From assembly GCA_002686195.1 (NCBI GenBank), contig NZAS01000220.1:1-11081 (forward strand): 11,081 bases of DNA, given 5' to 3'. This document shows positions 1-6,530 of the stretch, in pieces (within the stretch, counting starts at the first letter, position 1; each line of letters begins with the position of its first letter). A program made the position numbers and the translations under genes. Origin of the DNA: Candidatus Pacearchaeota archaeon. GTDB lineage: Archaea; Nanoarchaeota; Nanoarchaeia; Pacearchaeales; GW2011-AR1. A model generated the notes under the pieces. The model saw only the letters and a list, made by a program, of their open reading frames with translations, was not told the DNA's origin and did no database searches.

Positions 1-1
1 A

Positions 2-556
2 CTATTGACTTCAATCTACGAAAAACAAAAAGTAATCACTGCCTCAGAACTCTTAAAACAAATTGGCCTTAAACTTAACGATGAATCTTCTTTCCTCTAC
101 CAAGCAGCCAAAAACAATGTCCCAATCTACTGCCCAGGAATAGCAGACTCAACTTTTGGCTTTCACCTATTCATGTTCCAACAAAAACACCCTGACTTTA
201 TTGTTGATACAATAAAAGACATGCAAACCTGCGTTACCTCTCTTTCATTTGACGAACAAAAAGGCCTCATCTCTCTAGGAGGTTCAATATCAAAACATTA
301 CGCAATATTCTCAGCAATTCTCTCAGGAGGTTTTGATTATGCAGTCTACTTAACAACATCTCATCAATCTTCAGGTTCAATGTCAGGAGCAACAACCCAA
401 GAAGCAAAATCCTGGGGGAAAATCAAAGATGATGCCCAAGCAGCCACTGTAATAGGAGACGTCACAATTACATTCCCATTATTAATGACCTCCGTCCTAG
501 ACACCCTAAATAAAGAAAACCTTCTCAAAAATGACAGCCAAATTCCTTCTAAGTAA
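2..556 (+). CDS. Deoxyhypusine synthase family protein, C-terminal part (5' end outside window)
   Basis: This is the catalytic C-terminal half of a deoxyhypusine synthase (DHS) homologue. DHS moves a butylamine group from spermidine to a lysine of aIF5A/eIF5A using NAD. The frame stays open to the left edge, and the first possible start (TTG at 5) falls mid-domain, so about half of a 310-370-residue protein is missing upstream. Numbering from TTG 5, SWGK carries Lys139 (human catalytic Lys329). Other human equivalents kept are Trp137 (W327), Glu133 (E323), His98 (H288), Asp48 (D238) and Asp152 (D342). Human D243 and D316, which contact the spermidine amines, align with Phe53 and Met126, and D313 with Ser123. 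The family is clear but the amine substrate may not be spermidine. The 3' end overlaps the next gene by 26 nt, suggesting translational coupling. Confidence 0.9.
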   Translation, partial: LLTSIYEKQKVITASELLKQIGLKLNDESSFLYQAAKNNVPIYCPGIADSTFGFHLFMFQQKHPDFIVDTIKDMQTCVTSLSFDEQKGLISLGGSISKHYAIFSAILSGGFDYAVYLTTSHQSSGSMSGATTQEAKSWGKIKDDAQAATVIGDVTITFPLLMTSVLDTLNKENLLKNDSQIPSK

Positions 557-1559
557 ATCCAAACTGTTAGAACAATACAACCTCCTAAAATCCCAAGATC
601 TTTCTATTTCATATAGCTACAAAACAAATCGTGAAGTAGGCAACCTCCTACAAACTCTAGTCCCAGAATGCGAATTCTCAATCCATAATATTGATGAAAT
701 ACAATTAATTAAAAACAAAAGTAAAATATGGTTCTTCACACAAGCAAACTCAAAAGAAGAAATAAAAGAAATATTAAATCAAGGAGTTTCCAATTTCGTA
801 ATAGACAACGAATCTGATTTACAAATTCTCCTATCCTCTATTACTAATCAAAAGATAAATCTAGCATTAAGAATGAAATTCAATGAACACAGAATTGGCT
901 CAGGAAGATACTACGTCTATGGCATGCCCTCAAATAAAATTAATGATCTTGTTTCCCAACTAAAACCTCGTGACTGCATAAACCAACTAGGAATTCACAT
1001 CCATAGAAAAAGTCAAAACACAACAGAATGGAACATCTCTTCAGAACTCCAAGATTCATTATCAGAATCCTCCCTTCAAACAATCTCCTTCATTAACTTG
1101 GGAGGAGGCCTTCCTGTAAAATACAAAACTCATTCTGCAGATGTAATGCCATACATTTTAGAACAAATCAAACTCACTCAAGACTTCCTATCAAAGCATA
1201 ATATAAAATGCCACATAGAGCCAGGTAGATTCCTAGCAGCCCCTGCAATTAAACTTCAAGCCCAAGTAATACAAATCCATGACAATACTCTAGTCTTAGA
1301 CTGCTCTATCTACAATTCAGCCCTAGACACAATCATAACATCTATTCGTCTTCTAGTAGAAAACGAACTCCCAGAAAATGAAGGAAAATCCTACCTAATA
1401 AAAGGAAACACCCCAGCTCGTGATGACATCTTCAGATACAAAGCCTGTCTGCCCAAAACAAAAATAGGCGATACAATAACATTCCTAAACGCAGGCGCCT
1501 ACAACTACAAAACCGACTTCTGTCATGTCCAGAAATTACCTACTGAGATTGTCCCATAA
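531..1559 (+). CDS. Fold-III PLP-dependent decarboxylase (ornithine/arginine/diaminopimelate decarboxylase family)
   Basis: A 342-residue alanine-racemase-fold decarboxylase. The PLP lysine is Lys31 in SYKTN (compare YAVKCN in ornithine decarboxylase). GIHIH (154-158), the glycine loop NLGGG (189-193), EPGRF (230-234, PLP phosphate and pyridine contacts) and GAY (322-324) follow in family order. The segment that normally carries the catalytic cysteine, G-x-x-C-x-x-x-D, reads GNTPARDD (292-299): the cysteine position is proline while the later aspartate is kept. The length suits ornithine or small viral-type arginine decarboxylases better than the ~630-residue SpeA. The substrate cannot be read from sequence; arginine, ornithine or a carboxylated polyamine are candidates. 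The start lies inside the upstream DHS gene with no Shine-Dalgarno sequence, so the two are probably co-transcribed. The 3' end overlaps the convergent ureohydrolase by 20 nt. Confidence 0.85.
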   Translation: MTAKFLLSKSKLLEQYNLLKSQDLSISYSYKTNREVGNLLQTLVPECEFSIHNIDEIQLIKNKSKIWFFTQANSKEEIKEILNQGVSNFVIDNESDLQILLSSITNQKINLALRMKFNEHRIGSGRYYVYGMPSNKINDLVSQLKPRDCINQLGIHIHRKSQNTTEWNISSELQDSLSESSLQTISFINLGGGLPVKYKTHSADVMPYILEQIKLTQDFLSKHNIKCHIEPGRFLAAPAIKLQAQVIQIHDNTLVLDCSIYNSALDTIITSIRLLVENELPENEGKSYLIKGNTPARDDIFRYKACLPKTKIGDTITFLNAGAYNYKTDFCHVQKLPTEIVP

Positions 1560-2289
1560 ACTTCCTGACGACCTCAGCCCCTATCTCCAAAGTCTCTGAA
1601 ATCCCTGGCTTATCAAGATCAATCTCAACCAAATCCATCCCCTTCCAGTTCAATCCAGAAATCACATCCAAAGCCCCAAAAACCTCCTCCTTCCCTAAAC
1701 CACCTTCTTCCAAATACCCAGTAGCCTTCACAATATTAGAATTAAAAACATCAATATCAAAACTCACATAAACCTCTTTCCCGGAACAAAATTCTTTAAT
1801 CCCTTCCAAATCAGAAACATCAACAACCTCAATCCCATGTGAATTAATAAATTCCTGTTCTTCCGGCTCTATCTTCCTAGCCCCAATCAACAGAATGTTC
1901 TTAGCTTCTAAATTACAATTATCAATCAAAGCCCTAAGCCATTCTTCATGCGTCGGCTCTTTCATCGCAGGCATAAGGTCAGCATGCGCATCAAATACAA
2001 TCAACCCAGGCTCCTTCTTTTCAGATTTACACCACTCCAAAAAAGCCTTCCCAATCCCATACGAAATAGAATGGTCTCCTCCAAGAAAAATCGTTTTATC
2101 CTGACCCTCAAACATCTTCAGACTATTTTTATAAATCAAATCCTCCTGCTCACCTAACAAATCATTATTAACATGGATCTCTTCAATATCATAATCGCCC
2201 TGTAATTTCTCAAGAACTTTATTCCCTGCATCTCGCGTCCCCTTTGTCTTCCCCAAACCATTAACCCCAGGAACCTTAACTAACATCAT
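1540..2289 (-). CDS. Agmatinase/arginase-family ureohydrolase (di-Mn)
   Basis: A 249-residue ureohydrolase, which removes urea from a guanidino compound (agmatine, arginine or similar). All six binuclear manganese ligands are visible: His73 in GGDHS, Asp100, His102 and Asp104 in DAHAD, and Asp178 and Asp180 in SFDID. THEEW (113-117) supplies a histidine where arginase has its substrate-side His141, and VEID (221-224) provides the usual late glutamate. The protein is short for agmatinase (about 290-310), mainly through a reduced N-terminus, and the aspartate usual after SFDxDxxD is Asn183. It starts ATG-ATG in a 4-nt ATGA overlap with the stop of the upstream DHH gene, so it is the second gene of that operon. 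Its substrate is uncertain; lying tail-to-tail with the DHS and decarboxylase genes suggests agmatine or a guanidinylated aIF5A intermediate. Confidence 0.9.
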   Translation of the reverse strand: MMLVKVPGVNGLGKTKGTRDAGNKVLEKLQGDYDIEEIHVNNDLLGEQEDLIYKNSLKMFEGQDKTIFLGGDHSISYGIGKAFLEWCKSEKKEPGLIVFDAHADLMPAMKEPTHEEWLRALIDNCNLEAKNILLIGARKIEPEEQEFINSHGIEVVDVSDLEGIKEFCSGKEVYVSFDIDVFNSNIVKATGYLEEGGLGKEEVFGALDVISGLNWKGMDLVEIDLDKPGISETLEIGAEVVRKFMGQSQ

Positions 2290-3317
2290 TTCCCAATTTC
2301 CTTTTCCAGTAACTCCCTAAACTTACTTAAGTCTTCCACACCCATCTTCGCCCCAACAGCATTATCATGTCCTCCTCCGCGAGCGCCTTCAATTTCCTTC
2401 AAAGCCTTCTCCTGAATCATCCTAATTCCCTCACCTCTTAAAGACAAATTAGCAATCCCTCCTTTCTTGTAAGCAATCACAACATACCTATCCGGATAAT
2501 AATAAGAAATCTCATTCGAAATTTCAGAACTAATACTCATATCCCCACCATACTCAAAAAAAATCAATTTCCCTGAAACTTGCTCCTTAGCATGATCAAC
2601 CAAAGAATCATATTTCTTCTTTATCTCATCATACTTCTCCCTAAACTCTTTATTCCCAGGAACTTCCGCAAAAACATCACCTGGGTTTTTAGCCTCAATT
2701 AAATAATTCTGCAACTTCACAACCCTTGTTGTAGAATCCTTCAAACCAAAATTAAATCCTTTAGCAATCTCTCCAATCTCAGTCCTATACACTGCATCAA
2801 ACGGTTCTTTAATACCCTTGCCCCAATATTCAGGATATTCCTCAGCAAACTCTTTAGAAAATTCAGGCAAATAATGATCTGCAATACACCCAACAACAGC
2901 AAGCCACAAATCCTCTTTCCTCTCCGTCAACTTATAACTCCAATAAGTAATCGGCTTCTCCGTCTTTACAACATAAGGAAAAAAGTTTGAAATCTCAGGC
3001 CCACTATACTCAAGCCCATGATGATCAATCCAAACCAAAGGCAGCCCCAGTTCATCAATCACCTTAGCAAAATCCTCTGGAATCTCAGGCTTATCTAAAA
3101 CAAAAACATAATCAGCCTTCAACTCGTCTGCCTTCCTAGCATTCTGCGCACTCAGCCCAGGATAACCCCTAATAGCGACCCCTTTCCCCCTTCCAAGAAA
3201 CCTACGTAAAATCAAAAAGCTACAAAGCCCATCGGCATCATTATCATAATAAAACAGAGGATTCTGCGCTTTCTCTAAGTGCTCCTTTATTTCTTCAAGT
3301 TGTTTTTTTGTAAACAT
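2286..3317 (-). CDS. DHH/DHHA1-family phosphoesterase (RecJ/NrnA-like)
   Basis: A 343-residue DHH phosphoesterase from the preferred ATG. An in-frame TTG at 3350 would add 11 residues. Counting from that TTG, motif I is DNDADG (36-41), a motif II aspartate is Asp86 (VLDKP), motif III is DHHG (109-112) and motif IV is Asp158 (ADHY). The DHHA1 nucleotide-binding glycine motif GGGHDNAVGA lies at 325-334, with Arg305 before it. These proteins are Mn-dependent 5' nucleases (RecJ, archaeal GAN) or small phosphodiesterases acting on nanoRNA, pAp or cyclic dinucleotides (NrnA, GdpP). At about 340 residues it is nearer NrnA in size than RecJ or GAN (about 450-570), so the substrate is open. It is first in an operon with the ureohydrolase. 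I prefer ATG because it starts just before the fold and leaves a short leader after the TTTTAAAA box at 3356-3363. Confidence 0.85.
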   Translation of the reverse strand: MFTKKQLEEIKEHLEKAQNPLFYYDNDADGLCSFLILRRFLGRGKGVAIRGYPGLSAQNARKADELKADYVFVLDKPEIPEDFAKVIDELGLPLVWIDHHGLEYSGPEISNFFPYVVKTEKPITYWSYKLTERKEDLWLAVVGCIADHYLPEFSKEFAEEYPEYWGKGIKEPFDAVYRTEIGEIAKGFNFGLKDSTTRVVKLQNYLIEAKNPGDVFAEVPGNKEFREKYDEIKKKYDSLVDHAKEQVSGKLIFFEYGGDMSISSEISNEISYYYPDRYVVIAYKKGGIANLSLRGEGIRMIQEKALKEIEGARGGGHDNAVGAKMGVEDLSKFRELLEKEIGK

Positions 3318-3355
3318 TTTATTATAAGATTGCGCTTCATTCAATTGCAATCCTA

Positions 3356-3363
3356 TTTTAAAA
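3356..3363 (-). promoter_or_regulatory. Possible TATA box for the DHH-ureohydrolase operon
   Basis: On the - strand the 47-nt gap after the propeller gene contains TTTTAAAA here and a second A/T box, TTTAAAAA, at 3377-3384. The first would place transcription near 3335, giving a leader of about 17 nt to ATG 3317. The second would put it near 3355, just before TTG 3350. The sequence does not decide between them. Confidence 0.4.
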
Positions 3364-3364
3364 C

Positions 3365-3371
3365 AAAAAAA
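3365..3371 (-). terminator. Oligo-T tract after the propeller gene
   Basis: Seven consecutive T residues on the - strand begin 27 nt after the stop codon of the winged-helix/propeller gene. Short U tracts are the usual intrinsic termination signal in archaea. No stem-loop precedes it, and it overlaps the promoter region of the next operon. Confidence 0.35.
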
Positions 3372-3397
3372 GATAGTTTTTAAAGCCTTCTCAAAAT

Positions 3398-5551
3398 CTA
3401 ATAAACAACTTCCACATCAGATTCTTCATCAATTTCAACTAACCCAACTTCATTAATAAACGAAACATCATCAAGCGCATTCGCCTTTACCTTGCTCTGT
3501 GAAATCGTATAAAGCACATCATCCATATACAAACTCCTCTGCACTGCCTTGTTTCCTGAACGATACCAATTATTAAACTCATCACCCTCGTCATAATGGG
3601 TTACTCTTCCTCTTTCTTCTATTGAATCTTTGTCAATATCAAAAACCATTGCCCCTTGCCAATAAACCTGTCCATAAGCATTAGCAGGAACTTCGTCCCC
3701 ATATCTGCTTTCATCGACTTTCGCAAGTGAAACAGGTATAACCAAAATTCCTTTCTCTTTATCAAACAAAAATGCCTTATGATCTCTCAAAGCATAACTC
3801 TCACTCCCCCTGTCCCCAAGAATAACCTTGGCGCTTTCTTTAGGATTCTCAACATCTGTAACATCAAAAATTGAAATCTTTATACCTTGATACCAAGCAA
3901 AATTTCCTCCATCTGCTTCAGCAGTATTCTTTCCAATTCCAATCACATGATTCTCATCAAATGGATGTAAATAATCTGAAAACCCTGGAATCTTCAAAAA
4001 TCCAAGAACTTCCGGCTCTTCAGGATCCGACAAATCAATAACATAAAATGGATCAACTTTTTTGAAAGTCACCATATATGCTCTATCACCCATAAACCTA
4101 GCTGAATAGATCCTTTCCCCAGGCGCCAAATCTTCCACACTTCCAACAACATCCATATCTGAATTCAAAACAAAAACATGATTCTTGCTCTTGTTTTCCC
4201 GAACCGCTCCAGTTGTAGTAGCAATTCTAAGATTACCTTTATGTTCATCCATTGAAAACTGATTCAAAACCGTTCCAGAAACTTCTCCATAACCTTCATA
4301 ATCCAGATCCAATTTATCAATACCAATTTTATGAATAACAGTCTTCACCAAATTCTTCAAACTATCAGGATTAATCTCTCCAACAAAATCAGTAAAGACA
4401 CTTCCATCATATCTCGTATAAGCCAAATAAATATTGTCTTCAGACACAAAAACTGTCCGAGCACCCCCTGTCAAATAAACCTCTTCACTCAAATCACCAT
4501 CATCAAGGTCAATTGCCATCACAATTGTGAATACATAACTCCTATCAGGATAATCAAAATAATAAATATCTTCAGCCCCAACTGTTCTCTCAACTCCATT
4601 GTATTCAATCACTGGCAAATCTGGTTCTATACCTCCAACATACTCTGAACCAACAACATAAACATAATCTCCAATCATTCTTGAATCAACATAATGCCCA
4701 CTCATCTTTATATCGCTCTCTAACTCAGGCTCTTCCCTATCTGAAACATCATAAACATAAATATTTGTACTTGCCCCCGTATATGAAAAGACAACCAACT
4801 TATCATCATTAATAAATATTTGACCAACTCTTCCAGCAGATATATTTATTTCACTCAAAACTTTCATGTCTTCAGCTGGAAATGCCTCAACAATCACGAC
4901 TCTACTTCCTGCTACAACATAAATGTACTTCCCATCATTTTTTACAATATCTGCTTCATCAACTCCCTCAACTTGAATATTTGTCTCAGAATAATCAGAA
5001 GCTCTGCTTGATTCAGCTACAGCAATACCTCCTGTCGTAGTTGCAAAACCTCCACTAACATCTCTCACATTACCAAGAATACCTCCACTCTTCTCTATAT
5101 TCTCTTCTAAAAAGCTCTTCAATTCATCATAAGAATTAAATGTCTTCAACTCATCATCTACAACTATTGGATTATTTGGAGTATACATTAAAACAACCAC
5201 AGCAAAAATCAACGCGGCCGCAATCACAATAGGAACAATACCCACCATCATCCTCTTAGGAGCAATCACAATCCTCTTATTTGAAACCTTGTAATATTTT
5301 ATTGGCTTTCCCTTAACACTCCACATGCTCTTCTTTGTTTTATCAACAAGCCCAGCTCCCATCAATTTCTTTATATTATAATTAATAGTATTAGCAGCAA
5401 TTCCTAACTCATTAACCAATTCACTTTCACTCATCTCTTTATCTGCAATAGCATTCAAAATCTTCTTAGCAGTCTTATTTCCCATAACCTCTGCTATTTT
5501 CGAACTTCTAGGATCATCAATATCCATCATAACTGATTTCTTGCTCGCCAT
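3398..5551 (-). CDS. Membrane-spanning regulator: winged helix + single TM + extracellular beta-propeller (Beta_propel/COG4880-like)
   Basis: A 717-residue three-part protein. Residues about 15-92 look like an ArsR/MarR-type winged helix, with a helix-turn-helix near 41-68 (SESELVNELGIAANTINYNI) and a wing ending at YYKVS. A basic stretch (PKR, 98-100) precedes one hydrophobic helix (about 101-123). After a linker, the hallmark of secreted C-terminal beta-propeller proteins appears: QVEGVDEADIVKNDGKYIY (193-211). The remaining roughly 500 residues are repeating beta-strand blades (for example YVVGSEYVGG, YLTGGARTVF, AYMVTFKKVD), consistent with PF09826. Positive-inside charge puts the winged helix in the cytoplasm and the propeller outside. 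I infer a one-component signal transducer. No cysteine pair or lipobox is seen. ATG 5551 is supported by a TATA box 25-26 nt upstream. The gene is divergent from the small membrane protein at 5684. Confidence 0.85.
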   Translation of the reverse strand: MASKKSVMMDIDDPRSSKIAEVMGNKTAKKILNAIADKEMSESELVNELGIAANTINYNIKKLMGAGLVDKTKKSMWSVKGKPIKYYKVSNKRIVIAPKRMMVGIVPIVIAAALIFAVVVLMYTPNNPIVVDDELKTFNSYDELKSFLEENIEKSGGILGNVRDVSGGFATTTGGIAVAESSRASDYSETNIQVEGVDEADIVKNDGKYIYVVAGSRVVIVEAFPAEDMKVLSEINISAGRVGQIFINDDKLVVFSYTGASTNIYVYDVSDREEPELESDIKMSGHYVDSRMIGDYVYVVGSEYVGGIEPDLPVIEYNGVERTVGAEDIYYFDYPDRSYVFTIVMAIDLDDGDLSEEVYLTGGARTVFVSEDNIYLAYTRYDGSVFTDFVGEINPDSLKNLVKTVIHKIGIDKLDLDYEGYGEVSGTVLNQFSMDEHKGNLRIATTTGAVRENKSKNHVFVLNSDMDVVGSVEDLAPGERIYSARFMGDRAYMVTFKKVDPFYVIDLSDPEEPEVLGFLKIPGFSDYLHPFDENHVIGIGKNTAEADGGNFAWYQGIKISIFDVTDVENPKESAKVILGDRGSESYALRDHKAFLFDKEKGILVIPVSLAKVDESRYGDEVPANAYGQVYWQGAMVFDIDKDSIEERGRVTHYDEGDEFNNWYRSGNKAVQRSLYMDDVLYTISQSKVKANALDDVSFINEVGLVEIDEESDVEVVY

Positions 5552-5572
5552 AACAAATCTAAAAAAACCACC

Positions 5573-5580
5573 TATTTAAA
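5573..5580 (-). promoter_or_regulatory. TATA box for the winged-helix/propeller gene
   Basis: TTTAAATA on the - strand is centred about 25.5 nt from the A of ATG 5551, so the transcript should be leaderless. The same octamer, also preceded by G, serves the divergent gene at 5655-5662. Confidence 0.7.
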
Positions 5581-5654
5581 CCCAGCTTTGACTTCAAATT
5601 TAATTGAACCCTTTCTGTTTCATCAAAAAAAGTAGTGAAAAAATCACAAAAAAG

Positions 5655-5662
5655 TTTAAATA
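5655..5662 (+). promoter_or_regulatory. TATA box for the small two-helix membrane protein
   Basis: TTTAAATA centred 25.5 nt upstream of ATG 5684. This spacing equals that of the divergent gene and argues for a leaderless transcript starting at ATG 5684 rather than at the in-frame TTG 5666, which lies only 4 nt past the box. Confidence 0.7.
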
Positions 5663-5683
5663 CCTTTGGCTTCTAAAAAATCC

Positions 5684-5893
5684 ATGGACAAATGGACAGA
5701 GCTTTTACTTGGTTTGATATTAGTACTTGGCGCAATCATCATTGCATTCTACTCACAAGCATGGTCTGTCGCAGGAATCTCACTTAACTTTTGGAGTTCA
5801 GCCTGGATAACTCTAAAAGGCGGAATCTTCTGGTTTGTAGTAATGATCGGCCTCTTATTCATTCTTCTAGGAATAAGTGATTTGAAAGGTTAA
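5684..5893 (+). CDS. Small two-TM membrane protein, function unknown
   Basis: A 69-residue protein that I do not recognise. After a short MDKWTE start it has one hydrophobic helix (about residues 7-24), a tryptophan-rich, mostly uncharged loop (AWSVAGISLNFWSSAWITLK, with four Trp within about 23 residues including the one that follows) and a second helix (about 46-64) ending SDLKG. ATG 5684 is preferred over TTG 5666 because of the TATA spacing. It is transcribed divergently from the transmembrane propeller regulator with an identical TATA box, so it may be a target or partner, but only position supports this. Its stop codon runs into the TATA region of the next gene, which therefore has its own promoter. 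Confidence 0.7.
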   Translation: MDKWTELLLGLILVLGAIIIAFYSQAWSVAGISLNFWSSAWITLKGGIFWFVVMIGLLFILLGISDLKG

Positions 5894-5894
5894 A

Positions 5895-5902
5895 TTTAAT
5901 AA
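5895..5902 (+). promoter_or_regulatory. TATA box for the YjdF/DUF2238-like gene
   Basis: TTTAATAA centred about 25.5 nt before ATG 5924, starting 2 nt after the stop codon of the preceding gene. The spacing matches the other leaderless promoters in the window. Confidence 0.6.
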
Positions 5903-5923
5903 CCACTTTTCTTTCCTATTTAC

Positions 5924-6529
5924 ATGAAACTAAAAAGGGGCCAGTGGATCATAGCCATATTTACTCTAGCTTACATAATAGCTTTCACCATCTTCTACAT
6001 AAGCAAGCAAAACTACGAATTCCTAATTTATGCTGGAGTTCTAGTAGTGGTTGGCGCAACCGTATTACTAACAATAAATAAATCCAAATTAAACTATCTA
6101 GCTCTCTGGGGACTATCTCTCTGGGGATTAATTCATCTCTTAGGAGGAAGTTGGATAATCAACGGCACCCGACTCTACGGAATCAGAATCGTAGAAATCA
6201 TAAGCGGGGAAGGTCAATTCTATATCTTAAAAATGGATCAAGTCATTCACTTATACGGCTTCGCAGTTGCAGCAATTGTTGTTTTCCAATTAATCTATCC
6301 AAGAATCAACAAGATACATCCAGGACTAATAATCTTCCTAGCTTTCATAGGTTCAATGGGCCTTGGCGCTCTAAACGAAGTAGTTGAATTCATTGCCTTC
6401 CTCGCCCTAGAAAAAACAGGCGTCGGCGACTTATACAACTTCGGCCTTGATTTAGTATTCAACGGTATCGGAGCCCTCATCGGTTCAATAATAGGCTACT
6501 CCACAAGAAAATACGTAGACAAAATATAA
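5924..6529 (+). CDS. Polytopic membrane protein, YjdF/DUF2238-like
   Basis: A 201-residue integral membrane protein with about six helices, near residues 8-26, 32-50, 57-79, 106-124, 133-160 and 171-191. Polar residues sit within or beside the helices in a pattern resembling the YjdF/DUF2238 family: YGIRIVEI (85-92), D105-xxx-H109-xx-G112, GALNEVVEF (148-156, two Glu) and GLDLVFNGIGA (174-184, with Asp176 and Asn180). The family has no settled biochemical role that I know of; the buried His, Glu, Asp and Asn suggest ion or metal handling, which is inference. The family assignment is by motif memory and is moderate. It has its own TATA box and is followed after 1 nt by another small membrane protein, so the two form a likely operon. 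Confidence 0.65.
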   Translation: MKLKRGQWIIAIFTLAYIIAFTIFYISKQNYEFLIYAGVLVVVGATVLLTINKSKLNYLALWGLSLWGLIHLLGGSWIINGTRLYGIRIVEIISGEGQFYILKMDQVIHLYGFAVAAIVVFQLIYPRINKIHPGLIIFLAFIGSMGLGALNEVVEFIAFLALEKTGVGDLYNFGLDLVFNGIGALIGSIIGYSTRKYVDKI

Positions 6530-6530
6530 A

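Noticed and set aside
5..7. TTG as start codon of the deoxyhypusine synthase frame
   Set aside because: The frame stays open to the edge and the TTG lies in the middle of the DHS fold; the gene is cut by the window edge.
4331..5011. + strand frames opposite the propeller gene
   Set aside because: Composition mirrors the complement of the real coding strand and no start signals or domains are visible.
5666..5683. TTG start giving an N-terminus MASKKS identical to that of the divergent propeller protein
   Set aside because: The codons differ, and TTG lies only 4 nt after the TATA box while ATG 5684 has the ideal spacing. The match is best explained by chance.
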